Numbered from the stretch's first letter, positions 11,488 to 21,524 are shown. The stretch: DNA of 45,872 bases from an uncultured Prochlorococcus sp. (GCA_913048245.1 CAJWWR010000006.1:1-45872); one strand, 5' to 3'. Notes: generated by a model from the sequence alone, not told the origin. Numbers and translations are program-made.

Positions 11488-11826
11488 TCAACGCCATATT
11501 ACTCTTAATCTGTCCCTAGAAATTATTTGGTCTTGATCCTTCATAAATCTTTGCTCAGCATTTAATGATAATAAGAGATCAAACTTATTTGATAAATTTC
11601 TGTATTTTTCAGTTTCGTAAATATATGATGCATTTATTTCTTTTAATCTAATGATTCTAACCTTAGAATTGTGTCCAATTTTGATTAGGCTTATGCCAGC
11701 CATTAAGAAAAAGCAGATTTTTAATCCCAAAGAAAAATTATTAATAAATTTCCTTTGTTCCAATGAATTCCTCAAAGAAAAATTATTAATAGTTAAATTC
11801 TTTGTATCTTTAGCAAGGTCTTCCAA
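11488..11826 (-). CDS. Small conserved single-pass membrane protein
   Basis: 112 residues of unknown function. A hydrophobic segment at about residues 31-47 (LGLKICFFLMAGISLIKIG) is followed by a charged helical region and a C-terminal RFMKDQDQIISRDRLRVIWR, which looks like a conserved cyanobacterial tail. It lies between psaM and por on the same strand, so a thylakoid role is possible, but that is only positional. A 78-residue frame on the other strand has no such features and is taken as a shadow. Confidence 0.75.
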   Translation of the reverse strand: MEDLAKDTKNLTINNFSLRNSLEQRKFINNFSLGLKICFFLMAGISLIKIGHNSKVRIIRLKEINASYIYETEKYRNLSNKFDLLLSLNAEQRFMKDQDQIISRDRLRVIWR

Positions 11827-11919
11827 GTTAACGATATTCTCTAATTTAAAAAAGAGAAAAGCAATAATACTCTTTTACTTAATTTAATAACACAAAATAA
11901 TCATTAGCTCAATAAATAT

Positions 11920-12024
11920 TTAAGCTCTACCAAGACTAATTCCTAATCTCAGTGCTAGAACTCCTGCATGTATTACAACTACAAGACAAAGTCCTGCTAA
12001 ATCAATTGTTTGAGTTGGATCCAT
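11920..12024 (-). CDS. psaM: Photosystem I subunit PsaM (XII)
   Basis: A 34-residue, one-helix membrane protein beginning [20 protein letters not shown] and ending [13 protein letters not shown]. PsaM sits at the trimer interface of photosystem I. The frame is open to an upstream ATG at 12108, giving 62 residues, but the extra 28 residues are not PsaM-like. I chose the ATG at 12024 from the family length and the hydrophobic pattern. It is upstream of the single-pass protein and por on the same strand. Confidence 0.85.
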   Translation of the reverse strand: MDPTQTIDLAGLCLVVVIHAGVLALRLGISLGRA

Positions 12025-12168
12025 AATTTGAAATTTATTTCCTATATTCTCTACCCTAATGAGCAAAAATGAAACACTGTTACAGAATGATGTTACGGAA
12101 ATATGCAATTGATCAAATTGAAGCGTCAGTAAATAATTTAAGATAAATACTGAGTATTGATATAAATC

Positions 12169-12855
12169 TTGGCAAAGCGCACGAAAGGATTACTTATCTC
12201 CACAATAGAATCATCTGGGGAAGTACAGATGAACTTAGATCAATATTTTTTAGATCAAACCATAAATTGTGATGCAATTGCATTCACTCTTAGGTTCTAC
12301 ATTTGGAATGATTTCTGGCTCTCAATTGGCCATCACCAAAAGCAAATACCAGATCATTGGTTAAATCTAGAGCGAGATCGAAGAATTCAAATTATCAGAA
12401 GACCTTCAGGAGGAGGTGCAGTTTTACATTCTGGAGGGATCACTTACGCAATAACATTCAAAAAGCCTTTATATAAAAAAATGAGCTACCAACTAGTAAA
12501 CAATTGGTTAATTACAACTTTCAACAAATTAGGATTAATCCTAAAACAAGGAAGTGTTAAAAAGTCATTAATAAAAGACAATTGCTTTGGGTCAAACTTT
12601 ACAACAGATTTAGTTGACCAAAATGGTCACAAAAGGATTGGAAGTGCTCAGTATTGGAAAAAAGGTTCTTTTCTTCAACATGGTGAAATACTTCTTGATC
12701 CACCTTCAGAGCTCTGGTTTGAGATTTTTGGAGAAAAGGCTCCACCACAAATAATATTATCCGCTAACAAAAATGAAATAATTAAAGAACTAAAAAGTTC
12801 TTTCGTTTCGAGTCATCCTGAATACTTAATAGAGGATTTATTAATTTCTTGTTAA
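12169..12855 (+). CDS. Lipoate/biotin protein ligase A/B family protein
   Basis: 228 residues. The fold signature [19 protein letters not shown] (near residue 80) is the lipoyl/biotinyl-adenylate binding loop, and [20 protein letters not shown] holds the probable catalytic Lys and the HGEIL motif. It would attach lipoate or octanoate to the E2 or GcvH domain, or be a related acyltransferase. The start is TTG at 12169; the first in-frame ATG ([10 protein letters not shown], at 12229) is a possible alternative, but it would remove the first strand. Confidence 0.8.
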   Translation: MAKRTKGLLISTIESSGEVQMNLDQYFLDQTINCDAIAFTLRFYIWNDFWLSIGHHQKQIPDHWLNLERDRRIQIIRRPSGGGAVLHSGGITYAITFKKPLYKKMSYQLVNNWLITTFNKLGLILKQGSVKKSLIKDNCFGSNFTTDLVDQNGHKRIGSAQYWKKGSFLQHGEILLDPPSELWFEIFGEKAPPQIILSANKNEIIKELKSSFVSSHPEYLIEDLLISC

Positions 12856-12867
12856 GACTGTTAAAAC

Positions 12868-12887
12868 GAATTGAATACATTCAATTC
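12868..12887. terminator. Inverted repeat between convergent genes
   Basis: GAATTGAAT-AC-ATTCAATTC is a perfect 9-bp inverted repeat in the 41 bases between the convergent lplA-like and M50-like genes. The position suits a bidirectional terminator, but it is AT-rich, has a tight loop and no clear U-tract. Confidence 0.4.
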
Positions 12888-12896
12888 ATTTGAGGT

Positions 12897-14123
12897 TTAT
12901 GGAATATCACCCTTTGTCTTCATGATTTCTATTATTTTGGGGAATTCTAATCCTAAAGGATAAAAATTTTTATCTTTAATTTTGTTTATTACTTCCATAG
13001 ACAAATTTATTCCTAATTTTTGTAAAACAAAGTAACCAATCTGATTCCTATCAATAAGGCCTATAGGAATAAGTGAGGAATTAACTATTAGAAGAATGCC
13101 ATTACTTGCTTCCTCTAATGCTTCAATTATTTTCCAAAGAGGTTGGTCATAAGCTTGTGTTGGGAATTCAGTAATAGGTCTCTCAAATTTACTTACAGAA
13201 GTATTTTTCCACTTTCTAATAGGAATATCTTTTAAATTAGCATCACTCAAAAAACCTCCCCATCTCCCATCTCTCGTAACAAAGTAAAACTTATTAAGTT
13301 GATCTTCATTTTGTTTTACTAACTCATTAAAATCGTTTAGATTTATATCGGCCTCTACTCTTCTCAATGGTATAAGCTTTAAAGAACCGATATTAGTATA
13401 TTTAAGAATCTTCTCAATCTTTAAAAACTGATTATCTGTTCGTGCAGAATTAACTCCAAGAAGACCTAATATTGCAATTAATATTCCAAAAGTAAAACTA
13501 ATATTAAACGTATAAAAAAGCCCTAGAATTAGAACAATAGAGGATAATATTGTGGTTACCCTATTCAGAAAATATCTTCCCTTCGATTTACTTCCTGATA
13601 AATGCCAAATTATACTTTTACATAAAATACCACCATCCATCACACCTATTGGTAAGAGATTAAATAAACCTAGATAGAGTGTTAAATTACTCAATATTGT
13701 AATAATATTGATAAAAATTGGATCTGATGACTTAGTAAGAGAAATAATATAAGAAAGGGTTAAGAATGAGAAAAAATATAATAAGGGTCTTACTAAAGAA
13801 ATTTTTATATTACCTACTGGGTTATGGCAATCCCTCTCTGATTGTTGAATTGCTCCAAGAAAATAAAAAGTAATCTTTTTAATTCTCATCCCTTGCCTAA
13901 GACATACATATGTATGAATAATTTGAACAAAGATAATTAAAACTAGAAAGAAAAAAACAGTGCTCATTCCAATGAGCCAAGATTCTTTTAAAGAATATAT
14001 TTCACTAGACGTTTGATTTACTTGAGTACTTATACTCCACGAAAATAGAAAAAATATTACAACCCAATTTGAGTGAATTCTAAATGGGATACCCCATAAA
14101 TCTAATACTTTCCAGCTCCTCAA
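12897..14123 (-). CDS. Degenerate site-2-protease-like membrane protein with CBS domains
   Basis: 408 residues resembling cyanobacterial M50 (S2P/SpoIVFB-type) peptidases: N-terminal WKVLDLWGIPFRIHSNW, several membrane segments over residues 18-230, and two CBS-like repeats at about 235-380. In the family, a membrane helix carries HExxH; here the matching place (residues 66-70) reads VQIIH, so the first His and catalytic Glu are gone. The second motif is partly kept as NLLPIGVMDGGIL (Asp163). The protein is therefore probably proteolytically inactive and may act as a regulator. The frame is intact, so it is not a simple pseudogene. It converges with the ligase gene and diverges from trpF. Confidence 0.8.
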   Translation of the reverse strand: MRSWKVLDLWGIPFRIHSNWVVIFFLFSWSISTQVNQTSSEIYSLKESWLIGMSTVFFFLVLIIFVQIIHTYVCLRQGMRIKKITFYFLGAIQQSERDCHNPVGNIKISLVRPLLYFFSFLTLSYIISLTKSSDPIFINIITILSNLTLYLGLFNLLPIGVMDGGILCKSIIWHLSGSKSKGRYFLNRVTTILSSIVLILGLFYTFNISFTFGILIAILGLLGVNSARTDNQFLKIEKILKYTNIGSLKLIPLRRVEADINLNDFNELVKQNEDQLNKFYFVTRDGRWGGFLSDANLKDIPIRKWKNTSVSKFERPITEFPTQAYDQPLWKIIEALEEASNGILLIVNSSLIPIGLIDRNQIGYFVLQKLGINLSMEVINKIKDKNFYPLGLEFPKIIEIMKTKGDIP

Positions 14124-14185
14124 AAAAAACTCCGTTATATTAACTATAAATACATTCTACATATTAAAAAAATACAACCCATAAC

Positions 14186-14848
14186 ATGTTGAATTTTCGT
14201 CCTTTAATAAAGATATGTGGCATCACAAAAGTTGAGCAAGCGATTCAAATAGCTAATTTAGGTGTTGATGCAATTGGCATAATTTCTGTCAAAGAATCCC
14301 CAAGATTTATAAGTTATGAAGAAAAGAATTATATTTTCAAAACAATAGAGGAACTTTATCCAAAAGTAAAAAGAGTTTCAGTATACAAAGATCATCCTCT
14401 AGAAATTTTCAATTCATATCCTAATTACAAATTAAATGAAAATGTGATTCAACTGCATGGTAATGAATCTCCAGATTACTGCAAAGAACTAAAGCACTTA
14501 ATTCCAGAAATAGAGATTTGGAAAGCATTCAGATTAAAAACAGAAAATCAATTAGAAAAGATAAAGGCCTTTGAAAGTTCAGTAGATTCCATATTGTTAG
14601 ACTCCTTTAATCATGAAGCATATGGTGGTACGGGAAAAAGAATAGAAGGTATTGACTTAAGAAAAATTAAAATTAATACTCCTTGGTGGCTAGCCGGAGG
14701 GGTATCTATTGAATGGATAGATTACATAATTAAATATATCAAACCTAATGGTGTTGATATTTCAAGTAGCATTGAAATTGCGCCAGGGGATAAGGATCTA
14801 AAAAAAACGGAGTTACTTATTGAGAAAATCAACAGTTTATCAGTCTAG
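14186..14848 (+). CDS. trpF: Phosphoribosylanthranilate isomerase
   Basis: 220 residues, a TIM-barrel enzyme of tryptophan synthesis that converts N-(5'-phosphoribosyl)anthranilate to CdRP. Seen: IKICGITKVEQA (catalytic Cys), VIQLHGNESPDYC, ILLDSFNHEAYGGTGKR (catalytic Asp and phosphate-binding GGTGK) and WLAGGVSIE. It is a lone trp gene. It converges with folE with a single base between the stop codons. Confidence 0.95.
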   Translation: MLNFRPLIKICGITKVEQAIQIANLGVDAIGIISVKESPRFISYEEKNYIFKTIEELYPKVKRVSVYKDHPLEIFNSYPNYKLNENVIQLHGNESPDYCKELKHLIPEIEIWKAFRLKTENQLEKIKAFESSVDSILLDSFNHEAYGGTGKRIEGIDLRKIKINTPWWLAGGVSIEWIDYIIKYIKPNGVDISSSIEIAPGDKDLKKTELLIEKINSLSV

Positions 14849-14849
14849 T

Positions 14850-15587
14850 TTAGATTAATCCAGATTGTTGTTTAATTAATTCAAAAAATTCTTGTTTTAA
14901 AATTGGATCATGCCTAAAGTCACCTCTAACAACTGAATTTATCATGCTTGTATTTGGTTCTTTCACACCTCTCCATTTCATACAATAATGTTCTGCCTTT
15001 ATAATAATTCCTAGACCCTTAGGTTCACATAATTTTTCAATTTCATCAGCCAAAATCATTACAGCCTCTTCCTGAATATGAGGTCTAGAAAATACCCAGT
15101 CTGCCACCCGAACAAACTTCGAAATACCTATAACTTTATTCCCAGGTTTTATCCCTATCCAACATTCTCCCAAGATTGGAACAAAATGATGAGAACAGGC
15201 TGATCTAACTGAAATTGGACCAAGGGTATAAATTTCATCGAGATTTTTGTCGTTTGGAAAACTAGTTACTTTTGGCTTTTCGTGATATCTACCTTTAAAA
15301 ACTTCATTTATATACATTTTAGCAACTCTTTCAGCTGTCTCTTGTGTATTGTGATCATTCTCGATATCTATGACTAGTGATTTAAGTAAATCTTTCACCC
15401 TTGAGGTGACTTCTTTCTGAAGTATTTCCAACTCCCCTGGATTTATAAAATCAGAAATATTATCGTTAGCATGAAACCTATGTTTTTGTGATTTAATCCT
15501 ATCTCTAATTATTTCGGATATTAATTTACTGGAAATATTTTCATCCATTTGTTTCTTAATATTGTCACTAGGGATGATAGATGCCAT
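14850..15587 (-). CDS. folE: GTP cyclohydrolase I
   Basis: 245 residues. Makes dihydroneopterin triphosphate from GTP, the first step to tetrahydrofolate and cyanopterin. Zinc ligands are in RSACSHHFVPILGECWIG and AEHYCMKWRGVKEP (Cys, His, Cys). The first ~60 residues are a polar, Lys/Asp-rich extension of low conservation, so the true start could be internal. A 150-base gap separates it from the upstream dehydrogenase gene. Confidence 0.95.
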   Translation of the reverse strand: MASIIPSDNIKKQMDENISSKLISEIIRDRIKSQKHRFHANDNISDFINPGELEILQKEVTSRVKDLLKSLVIDIENDHNTQETAERVAKMYINEVFKGRYHEKPKVTSFPNDKNLDEIYTLGPISVRSACSHHFVPILGECWIGIKPGNKVIGISKFVRVADWVFSRPHIQEEAVMILADEIEKLCEPKGLGIIIKAEHYCMKWRGVKEPNTSMINSVVRGDFRHDPILKQEFFELIKQQSGLI

Positions 15588-15739
15588 AAATAAATATTTG
15601 AAATCTTTTAAAAGTATTTCTTACTTTATATTTTAAAGTGAAATTTTACCAACAAATTATATCACATTTGAATGTTCATTCGGGCGCTTTTAAGAATTAA
15701 ATTTGTAAATTACCAATCTCAATATTGAATATTAAAGCT

Positions 15740-16456
15740 TCAAAAAGCTCCCGCTGATGGCATTAATACAAGATCCTCAATTATTTGAGATCTAGGTTGC
15801 TCGGCAATATATAGTATGGTTTTTGAGACTTGGCTAGAAGAGAGCATAGCATCTTTGTTAAAATCAGAATTGATAAATTCGGACTCCCAAAGAGGAGTAT
15901 TTACGGAACCCAGAGTGATTGTGCACGCTCTTATCGAATTTTTCCTTTCTTCTTCTCTCAAGCATCTAGTAAAACTTGCTAAAGCAGCCTTAGAAACGCA
16001 ATATGCACCCCATTGAGGGAAAGAATTATTAGCGGCATGACTACTAACATTAATTATTAAACCACCTTTTTGTCTCATGTAAGGGACGAGAAAACTACAA
16101 ATTTGGAAAACACTAGTTAAGTTTACTTGCATAATTGTCTCCCAGTTAATTAATGGCATCCCAACAAGATCACCGTTGTAAGCAAAACCAGCATTATTAA
16201 TTACCACTGAAGGACAACCAATTTCAGTGATAACTTCCGACAAACAGTCATCTATAGTTTTAGAATCTGAAAGATCACACTTGATAAGGTAAACCTTACT
16301 TTTTGTAGTTGATAATTCGCTCTTTATTGTTTCTAAAAGTTTCAAATCTCTTGCAAGTAGAATTAGATCCCACCCAGCATTTGCGAAATCAAATGCTGTT
16401 GATCTTCCAATCCCTTTTGTAGCGCCTGTAATAAGTACTAATTTCAATTTATTCAA
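15740..16456 (-). CDS. Short-chain dehydrogenase/reductase
   Basis: About 239 residues, classical SDR fold: [20 protein letters not shown] (NAD(P)-binding Gly-rich loop), NNAGFAYNG, and the catalytic Ser-Tyr-Lys in [10 protein letters not shown] and [13 protein letters not shown]. The substrate is unknown. The frame extends to an ATG at 16504, overlapping accA by 56 bases. I prefer the TTG at 16456 (8-base overlap) or the TTG at 16447 just after the accA stop, because the Rossmann strand begins immediately after. Tight coupling to accA and aar suggests a role in acyl or aldehyde metabolism, but only by position. Confidence 0.85.
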   Translation of the reverse strand: MNKLKLVLITGATKGIGRSTAFDFANAGWDLILLARDLKLLETIKSELSTTKSKVYLIKCDLSDSKTIDDCLSEVITEIGCPSVVINNAGFAYNGDLVGMPLINWETIMQVNLTSVFQICSFLVPYMRQKGGLIINVSSHAANNSFPQWGAYCVSKAALASFTRCLREEERKNSIRACTITLGSVNTPLWESEFINSDFNKDAMLSSSQVSKTILYIAEQPRSQIIEDLVLMPSAGAF

Positions 16457-17456
16457 CCTGCTCAGGCATTTCTTTGTAAATCTCCCCAATATTTGCCGCT
16501 TCAATAAATTTCCCTAAAACCCTAAACTTAGAATATCTTTGTTCGAGTAACTCATTAGTATCTAAGCTCAACAAATGATCAAGGTTTCTTTCAATAGCTT
16601 TCTTTAAAGAGTCTCCAGCTTGGAGAGGCGCCCAATTATTACCTCCTGCCGGTTCAGGAATTACCTCATCAATTATCCCAAGTTTTAAAAGATCTTCACC
16701 AGTTATTTTTAAGGCTGATGCAGCTTCAGATGCCTTAGCGGCATCTCTCCAAAGAATAGATGCACAAGCCTCTGGACTCGCAACTGTATAAACACTATGT
16801 TCAAACATTAAAAGTCTATCTGCGACTCCGATACCTAACGCCCCTCCAGAGCCTCCCTCGCCAATCACTGTTGCAATAATAGGTACTTTTAAGCCAAACA
16901 TTTCTCTAAGGTTTCTAGCTATTGCCTCACCTTGTCCTTGCTCCTCCGCAGACAATCCTGCGTATGCTCCAGGTGTGTCAATAAAAGTCAAAATGGGTAG
17001 ATTGAATCTATTGGCATGTTTCATTAATCTTAACGCCTTCCTATAACCTCCAGGCTTGGCCATGCCAAAATTTCTAATAACATTTTCTTTTGTATCTCTA
17101 CCTTTCTGATGTCCCAGCAAAAGAACAGGTCGGTCGTTAATAGAACCAATTCCTCCGATTAGAGCCATATCATCTGCGCTATTTCTATCCCCATGTAATT
17201 CAATCCAATCATCACAAAACATTTGAACAAAGTCTAAAGTGCTAGGACGTTGTGGATGCCTGGCGACTTGTATTTTCTGAGCTGGGGTAAGAGACTTAAA
17301 GATTTCTTCTCTCCTTCGAGTGGCCAAGGTTTCTAGTTGCAAAAGTTGCTGGCTAACATCCACCTCTGAATCCCTAGCTAATTCTCTAATCTGCTCTATT
17401 TGTTTTTCAAGCTCTACAAGTGGCTTCTCAAAATCTAAAAGGTATTTTCTAGGCAT
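16449..17456 (-). CDS. accA: Acetyl-CoA carboxylase carboxyltransferase alpha subunit
   Basis: 335 residues. With AccD it moves the carboxyl group from carboxybiotin to acetyl-CoA to give malonyl-CoA. Typical segments are [59 protein letters not shown] and [16 protein letters not shown]. It starts six bases after the stop of aar, so fatty-acid initiation is physically coupled to the acyl-ACP reductase gene. Its 3' end overlaps the SDR start. Confidence 0.96.
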   Translation of the reverse strand: MPRKYLLDFEKPLVELEKQIEQIRELARDSEVDVSQQLLQLETLATRRREEIFKSLTPAQKIQVARHPQRPSTLDFVQMFCDDWIELHGDRNSADDMALIGGIGSINDRPVLLLGHQKGRDTKENVIRNFGMAKPGGYRKALRLMKHANRFNLPILTFIDTPGAYAGLSAEEQGQGEAIARNLREMFGLKVPIIATVIGEGGSGGALGIGVADRLLMFEHSVYTVASPEACASILWRDAAKASEAASALKITGEDLLKLGIIDEVIPEPAGGNNWAPLQAGDSLKKAIERNLDHLLSLDTNELLEQRYSKFRVLGKFIEAANIGEIYKEMPEQVE

Positions 17457-17462
17457 AATAAA

Positions 17463-18503
17463 TCAAACAGCTAAGGGTTTTTTTTGCTTATCAAGACCAA
17501 TAGCTGAGAATCCATGCTTTTCAGAGGCTTTTCCAATAAATTCCATTTTCTCAAGTGTAATATTATTTCTCCCCCAACTAAAATTGGTATGACATTTTTC
17601 AAATTCTAAAATCATAGCTTCAGCGAAACATGCAAACATTTCTCTTTGAGGATTTTCCATCTCTGCAAGTTCCATCATATTCCACCCAATATCATTATAG
17701 AATCTAACGATTCCTCCCTTTAGTATATGGATATCATTACCTTGAAACTTTTCATCTAGATTCTTTGGATACCCTCCATCAATCATTAAGCAAGGTTTCT
17801 TTAAATTTTGTACATCAATTTCCATAGTTTTAGGCATACTTGCCACCCAAACAACTATATCTGCTAAGGGTAGCGCCTCGTCCAGGTTCTTAATAGAACC
17901 ACCATCTAATTCTTTTTGAAGCGCTATCAAGGGTTCTTGTTGCCTTGCAACCATTAGTAACTCTCCTATTCCTGTTTTATTAGTTAACCACCTACAAACA
18001 GCACTTCCTATATCACCTGTAGCGCCAACAACTGCTACTGTTGCACTTTTAATATCTATGCCAACTTTTGGGGCATTTAATTCCAATTGTCTACATATAA
18101 CCCAAGCGGTATGGGTATTTCCAGTGGTGAATTTCTCCCAATCAAGAGAGGTATTTCTGATTTGCTTATGCTGAAGAAGATTAAAGTTTTCAAAAATAAT
18201 AGAAGTAAATCCCCCCAAAGCCGTAATGTTAATTCCTTTCTTTTGAGCTAATTCCATCGCATTTAAAACCTTTCTTCTGGCAGTTTTAAACCTTGAAAGC
18301 ATTTCAGGGACAAAACAAGAATCAATATATGACCCTTCTATAGTTATTCCTACTGCACTTTTAACAACAACATTTTCAACTAATTGAGGAGGTGCCATGC
18401 ACCATACATCCAAATCACCATCAGCAATGTGGTCAAAACCTAGTAAGGAGGCTTTTTTCTTTGCGTCTTCAAAACTAGTCGAGTGACCTATTAGCCCGAA
18501 CAT
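17463..18503 (-). CDS. aar: Long-chain acyl-ACP reductase (alkane pathway)
   Basis: 346 residues. Reduces fatty acyl-ACP to aldehyde with NADPH, the first step of cyanobacterial alkane synthesis. The start [20 protein letters not shown] is characteristic. The Rossmann loop is [17 protein letters not shown] (near residue 160) and a conserved Cys lies in [15 protein letters not shown], in the position of the catalytic acyl-accepting Cys. It follows ado by 93 bases and precedes accA by six. Confidence 0.95.
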   Translation of the reverse strand: MFGLIGHSTSFEDAKKKASLLGFDHIADGDLDVWCMAPPQLVENVVVKSAVGITIEGSYIDSCFVPEMLSRFKTARRKVLNAMELAQKKGINITALGGFTSIIFENFNLLQHKQIRNTSLDWEKFTTGNTHTAWVICRQLELNAPKVGIDIKSATVAVVGATGDIGSAVCRWLTNKTGIGELLMVARQQEPLIALQKELDGGSIKNLDEALPLADIVVWVASMPKTMEIDVQNLKKPCLMIDGGYPKNLDEKFQGNDIHILKGGIVRFYNDIGWNMMELAEMENPQREMFACFAEAMILEFEKCHTNFSWGRNNITLEKMEFIGKASEKHGFSAIGLDKQKKPLAV

Positions 18504-18596
18504 TGTGAATTTTGTTAAAGTTTAACTTACAGGTAAAAACAATAGCATAGAGCTATTTAACTATAAAGTAAAAAATGTTATTAAATAATATAAGAC

Positions 18597-19328
18597 TCAG
18601 GAAATAGCTGCCATAGCCATCCTTGCTATTTCTCTATTATCTAAACCTATCTCTACTAGCGTATCTTGATAAGCAATCATAAATTCTTCCATTAATTCTT
18701 CTCTATCCATAGCTAATGCTGAGGCGTCATCTGCAACTTGATCAAGCATTTTTTTAATAAGTGGAAGGTTTTCTTTATTTGCCTTTATTAATTCATCTTT
18801 ACATGAATCTAAATTTGCTTTGAGCCATTCTTGACCATAGTTCAAATGTAAATACTCATCCTTAACAACACCCTGTGTAATTTTCTTAGCAAAAGGATCA
18901 GCAACTCTTATATAAACATGATAAGCAGATATAGCAAAAGCTTCTATAAGTATTGCCTGTATAAGGAGACAAGTAGTTAAATTTCCTTTTTCAAGAGCTA
19001 CTCCAAAATTCCCATGTAACTTAGAAAAGAATTCCTTAGCAAAAACCATATCGGCTTCAACACCTAAGTTTTTACCACAAGCAGTAAATCCTCTTTTATG
19101 TTTTAATTCCATCTTTGCAAGCTTGGTTAATTCTTCTGACTCTTGTGGTATGAGAGTTGCAATCGCAATGTAATTATCATGGGCTTCTTGTTCACCTTCA
19201 ATTACAATTGCATTAATTCGACTATATGCATCTTTATAAGCCTCGGTAGTGAAATCTGGCAAATTGGACGACAATTGATCATTGCTGTCTAAAGAATTTT
19301 GTTTTTTATTTGATTCAAGTGTTTGCAT
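18597..19328 (-). CDS. ado: Aldehyde-deformylating oxygenase
   Basis: 243 residues. A ferritin-like non-haem di-iron enzyme that turns a fatty aldehyde into an alkane plus formate. Di-iron ligands are visible in IEGEQEAHDNY, KMELKHKRGF, LIEAFAISAY and VKDEYLHLNYG. The start MQTLESNKK matches the MED4 protein as I remember it. An ATG ten codons upstream (19358) is in frame but gives residues unlike the family. With aar it forms the heptadecane/pentadecane pathway found in nearly all cyanobacteria. Confidence 0.95.
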   Translation of the reverse strand: MQTLESNKKQNSLDSNDQLSSNLPDFTTEAYKDAYSRINAIVIEGEQEAHDNYIAIATLIPQESEELTKLAKMELKHKRGFTACGKNLGVEADMVFAKEFFSKLHGNFGVALEKGNLTTCLLIQAILIEAFAISAYHVYIRVADPFAKKITQGVVKDEYLHLNYGQEWLKANLDSCKDELIKANKENLPLIKKMLDQVADDASALAMDREELMEEFMIAYQDTLVEIGLDNREIARMAMAAIS

Positions 19329-19453
19329 GTCAAGTAAAGCTTTTAATTCATTATGCAATAGTCTACATAATTATAATGAGTATATATATATATCATGAAA
19401 TAAGTTGAAATTTTGAACCAGTTCGTTAAACGTACAATAATTACGCTAAATAC

Positions 19454-20242
19454 TTAACATGGCCAATCAGATGACATAAGACTCAGTAACATATTATACC
19501 AATGATTTATCAGTAATTTCTTTAAATCATGTCCCAATTCTTCGTTTGCTCCTCTGCTATCACCAATTACACCAGAATTGCTAAGTTCTTTCGTAACCCA
19601 TGCCAGTGGCGCATCTCCTTCAAGACTCCAACCTTTGGGTATTTGTGCATTAATATTCTCACAAGGCCTTTCATCTCCAACAAGTTCAGGTTTCATTTTT
19701 AGCATCAAACTAGTCTCAGCTAAGGAAGCATGTAATCCATTCTCTAATTCACTTTCAGGAATTAGATCTGATAACCCATCCACACCACTCCATAAAAAAC
19801 ATGGAAATATAGACAGATCGGGAGCAATATTTTTTAATTCTCTAGAAGCTGTATTTAATAACGATATTTGTCCGCCGTGACCATTTAATAAAATCAATCT
19901 ATCAAATCCTATTTCTGAGAGCTGGCTACCAACTTCCACGATTAAATTAGTCAGTAAACTTGATGAGAGTGTTATTGTCCCATCAAAACCTATGTGTTCA
20001 GGGGAAAAACCAAAATATTGAGTTGGAAATTTTTTCAAGGGAATTTCCTCAGGAATTAGTTTTAAAACCTCATTCACAATTTCATCGACAAAAATACTAT
20101 CTGTAGCGAGGGGTAATTGAGGGCCGTGCTGTTCAACTGCCCCAAAAGGCCATATGATTGTAGAACCCTTTTTGGAAGCTATGTTTTTAACTTCTGGCCA
20201 CGATAAGTTTTCATAATCATTAGGTATCGATTTTGAGTTCAT
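19454..20242 (-). CDS. Creatininase-family metal-dependent amidohydrolase
   Basis: 262 residues. The family's metal-binding signature appears as IWPFGAVEQHGPQLPLATD (Glu, His and Asp ligands), followed by LLNGHGGQISLLNTASREL (His ligand) and an acidic ligand in HASLAETSLML. Members cleave cyclic amides or formamides in creatinine, riboflavin/F420 or mycofactocin pathways; the substrate here is unknown. It is upstream of ado on the same strand, with a 125-base gap that includes a (TA)n run, so it is probably a separate transcript. Confidence 0.85.
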   Translation of the reverse strand: MNSKSIPNDYENLSWPEVKNIASKKGSTIIWPFGAVEQHGPQLPLATDSIFVDEIVNEVLKLIPEEIPLKKFPTQYFGFSPEHIGFDGTITLSSSLLTNLIVEVGSQLSEIGFDRLILLNGHGGQISLLNTASRELKNIAPDLSIFPCFLWSGVDGLSDLIPESELENGLHASLAETSLMLKMKPELVGDERPCENINAQIPKGWSLEGDAPLAWVTKELSNSGVIGDSRGANEELGHDLKKLLINHWYNMLLSLMSSDWPC

Positions 20243-20304
20243 TATTTAGATTTGTAGAAAAAAACCTTTAGAATGTTTAAATGTAGTTAACTATTATTTT
20301 ACCT

Positions 20305-21522
20305 ATGAAGGGAGAAAGTGATAAAGATGGCCAAATGCAACCATCAAATAGCAAAGCTAGTGAGTCAAGAAAACCACTACAAGTTCTTAAATTAAACAAA
20401 AAAGAAAATCAAACATTTCCTAGCAAAAAAAATTTAAACGAAATAGATATTGATAAAACTCAAAAAGATAGTAATAATATTTCACAAGAAAATGGCCCAG
20501 AATCTTTTGCTGAAGGGATAATCATGGATAAGCCAATAATGAATCATACAGACAGCTTTGAAAACATATTTGATAGTAAGGAAATAGATTCAAGTAAAAA
20601 AATAAATAACAATAAGCCTATCTCGATAGAAAGAAAAGTTGATGAATTTGATTTTGATGAAAACGAATTTCTCGCCGCTTTAAATGAAAATGAGCCAATT
20701 GGTTTAACTGGTGAAATTATAAAAGGTAAAATAATTGCTATAGAAAGTGATGGCGTTTATATAGATATTGGAGGGAAAGCCCCTGGATTTATGCCAAAAA
20801 AAGAGTCTGCTCTAGGAGTAATTATGAATTTCAAAGAGAAATTTCCAATAGGGCTAGAGATGGAGGTTCTAGTAGTTAAAGAACAAAATGCTGATGGAAT
20901 GGTTACTGTGAGTGCTAGAGCATTAATTTTAAGGAAGAGTTGGGAAAATGTTTCTCAAATTGCAAAAGATGGTGAACTTATTGAAGTATTAATTAATGGC
21001 TTTAATAGAGGAGGTTTAACATGTGATGTTGACGGTCTTAGGGGATTCATACCGAGATCTCAATTAGAAGATGGTTCTGATTATCAATCACTTGTAAGCA
21101 AAAATATAAAAGTCGCTTTTCTAGAAGTTAATCCAGAAACTAGAAAACTAGTTTTATCTCAAAAAAAAGCTTCCTTAATTTCCAAATTCTCAGAACTAAA
21201 GTTAGGTCAATTAATTGAGGGTGAAGTGCTTGCAGTTAAACCATATGGTTTTTTCGTCGATCTAGGGGGTGCAAGTGGTCTTCTTCATCAGTCCTCAATC
21301 ACCAAAGGTACTTTGAGAAATTTAAGAGAGGTTTTTGTTGAGGGGGAACGAATCAAGGCTTTAATTAATGAAATTGATTTAGAAAAAGGAAGAATAGGAT
21401 TAGATACATCTTTATTGGAAAATTCCCCAGGAGAATTACTTGTTGATAAAGAAAAAGTACTTCTAGAAGCTGAAGAAAGAGCTCAAAGAACTAAATCACT
21501 ATTCAATAAAAAAGAACCTTAA
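20305..21522 (+). CDS. S1-domain RNA-binding protein, ribosomal protein S1-like
   Basis: 405 residues. The first ~125 residues are polar, Lys/Asn/Asp-rich and probably disordered. Three S1 domains follow: about 132-205 (GKIIAIESDGVYIDIGGKAPGF), 218-285 (VLINGFNRGGLTCDVDGLRG) and 291-360 (GEVLAVKPYGFFVDLGGASG). It resembles the second S1-type protein of cyanobacteria (rps1b/nbp1), which may bind mRNA leaders rather than be a constant ribosomal component. It precedes the Tab2-like gene by two bases, so the two are one operon. Confidence 0.88.
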   Translation: MKGESDKDGQMQPSNSKASESRKPLQVLKLNKKENQTFPSKKNLNEIDIDKTQKDSNNISQENGPESFAEGIIMDKPIMNHTDSFENIFDSKEIDSSKKINNNKPISIERKVDEFDFDENEFLAALNENEPIGLTGEIIKGKIIAIESDGVYIDIGGKAPGFMPKKESALGVIMNFKEKFPIGLEMEVLVVKEQNADGMVTVSARALILRKSWENVSQIAKDGELIEVLINGFNRGGLTCDVDGLRGFIPRSQLEDGSDYQSLVSKNIKVAFLEVNPETRKLVLSQKKASLISKFSELKLGQLIEGEVLAVKPYGFFVDLGGASGLLHQSSITKGTLRNLREVFVEGERIKALINEIDLEKGRIGLDTSLLENSPGELLVDKEKVLLEAEERAQRTKSLFNKKEP

Positions 21523-21524
21523 AT

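Noticed and set aside
11651-11887. 78-residue plus-strand frame between por and psaM
   Set aside because: It overlaps the antisense of a single-pass protein that has a membrane helix and a conserved-looking C-terminus; the plus frame has neither.
19379-19392. (TA)n run upstream of ado as a regulatory element
   Set aside because: Short TA runs are common in DNA of this composition; no accompanying promoter hexamers were convincing.
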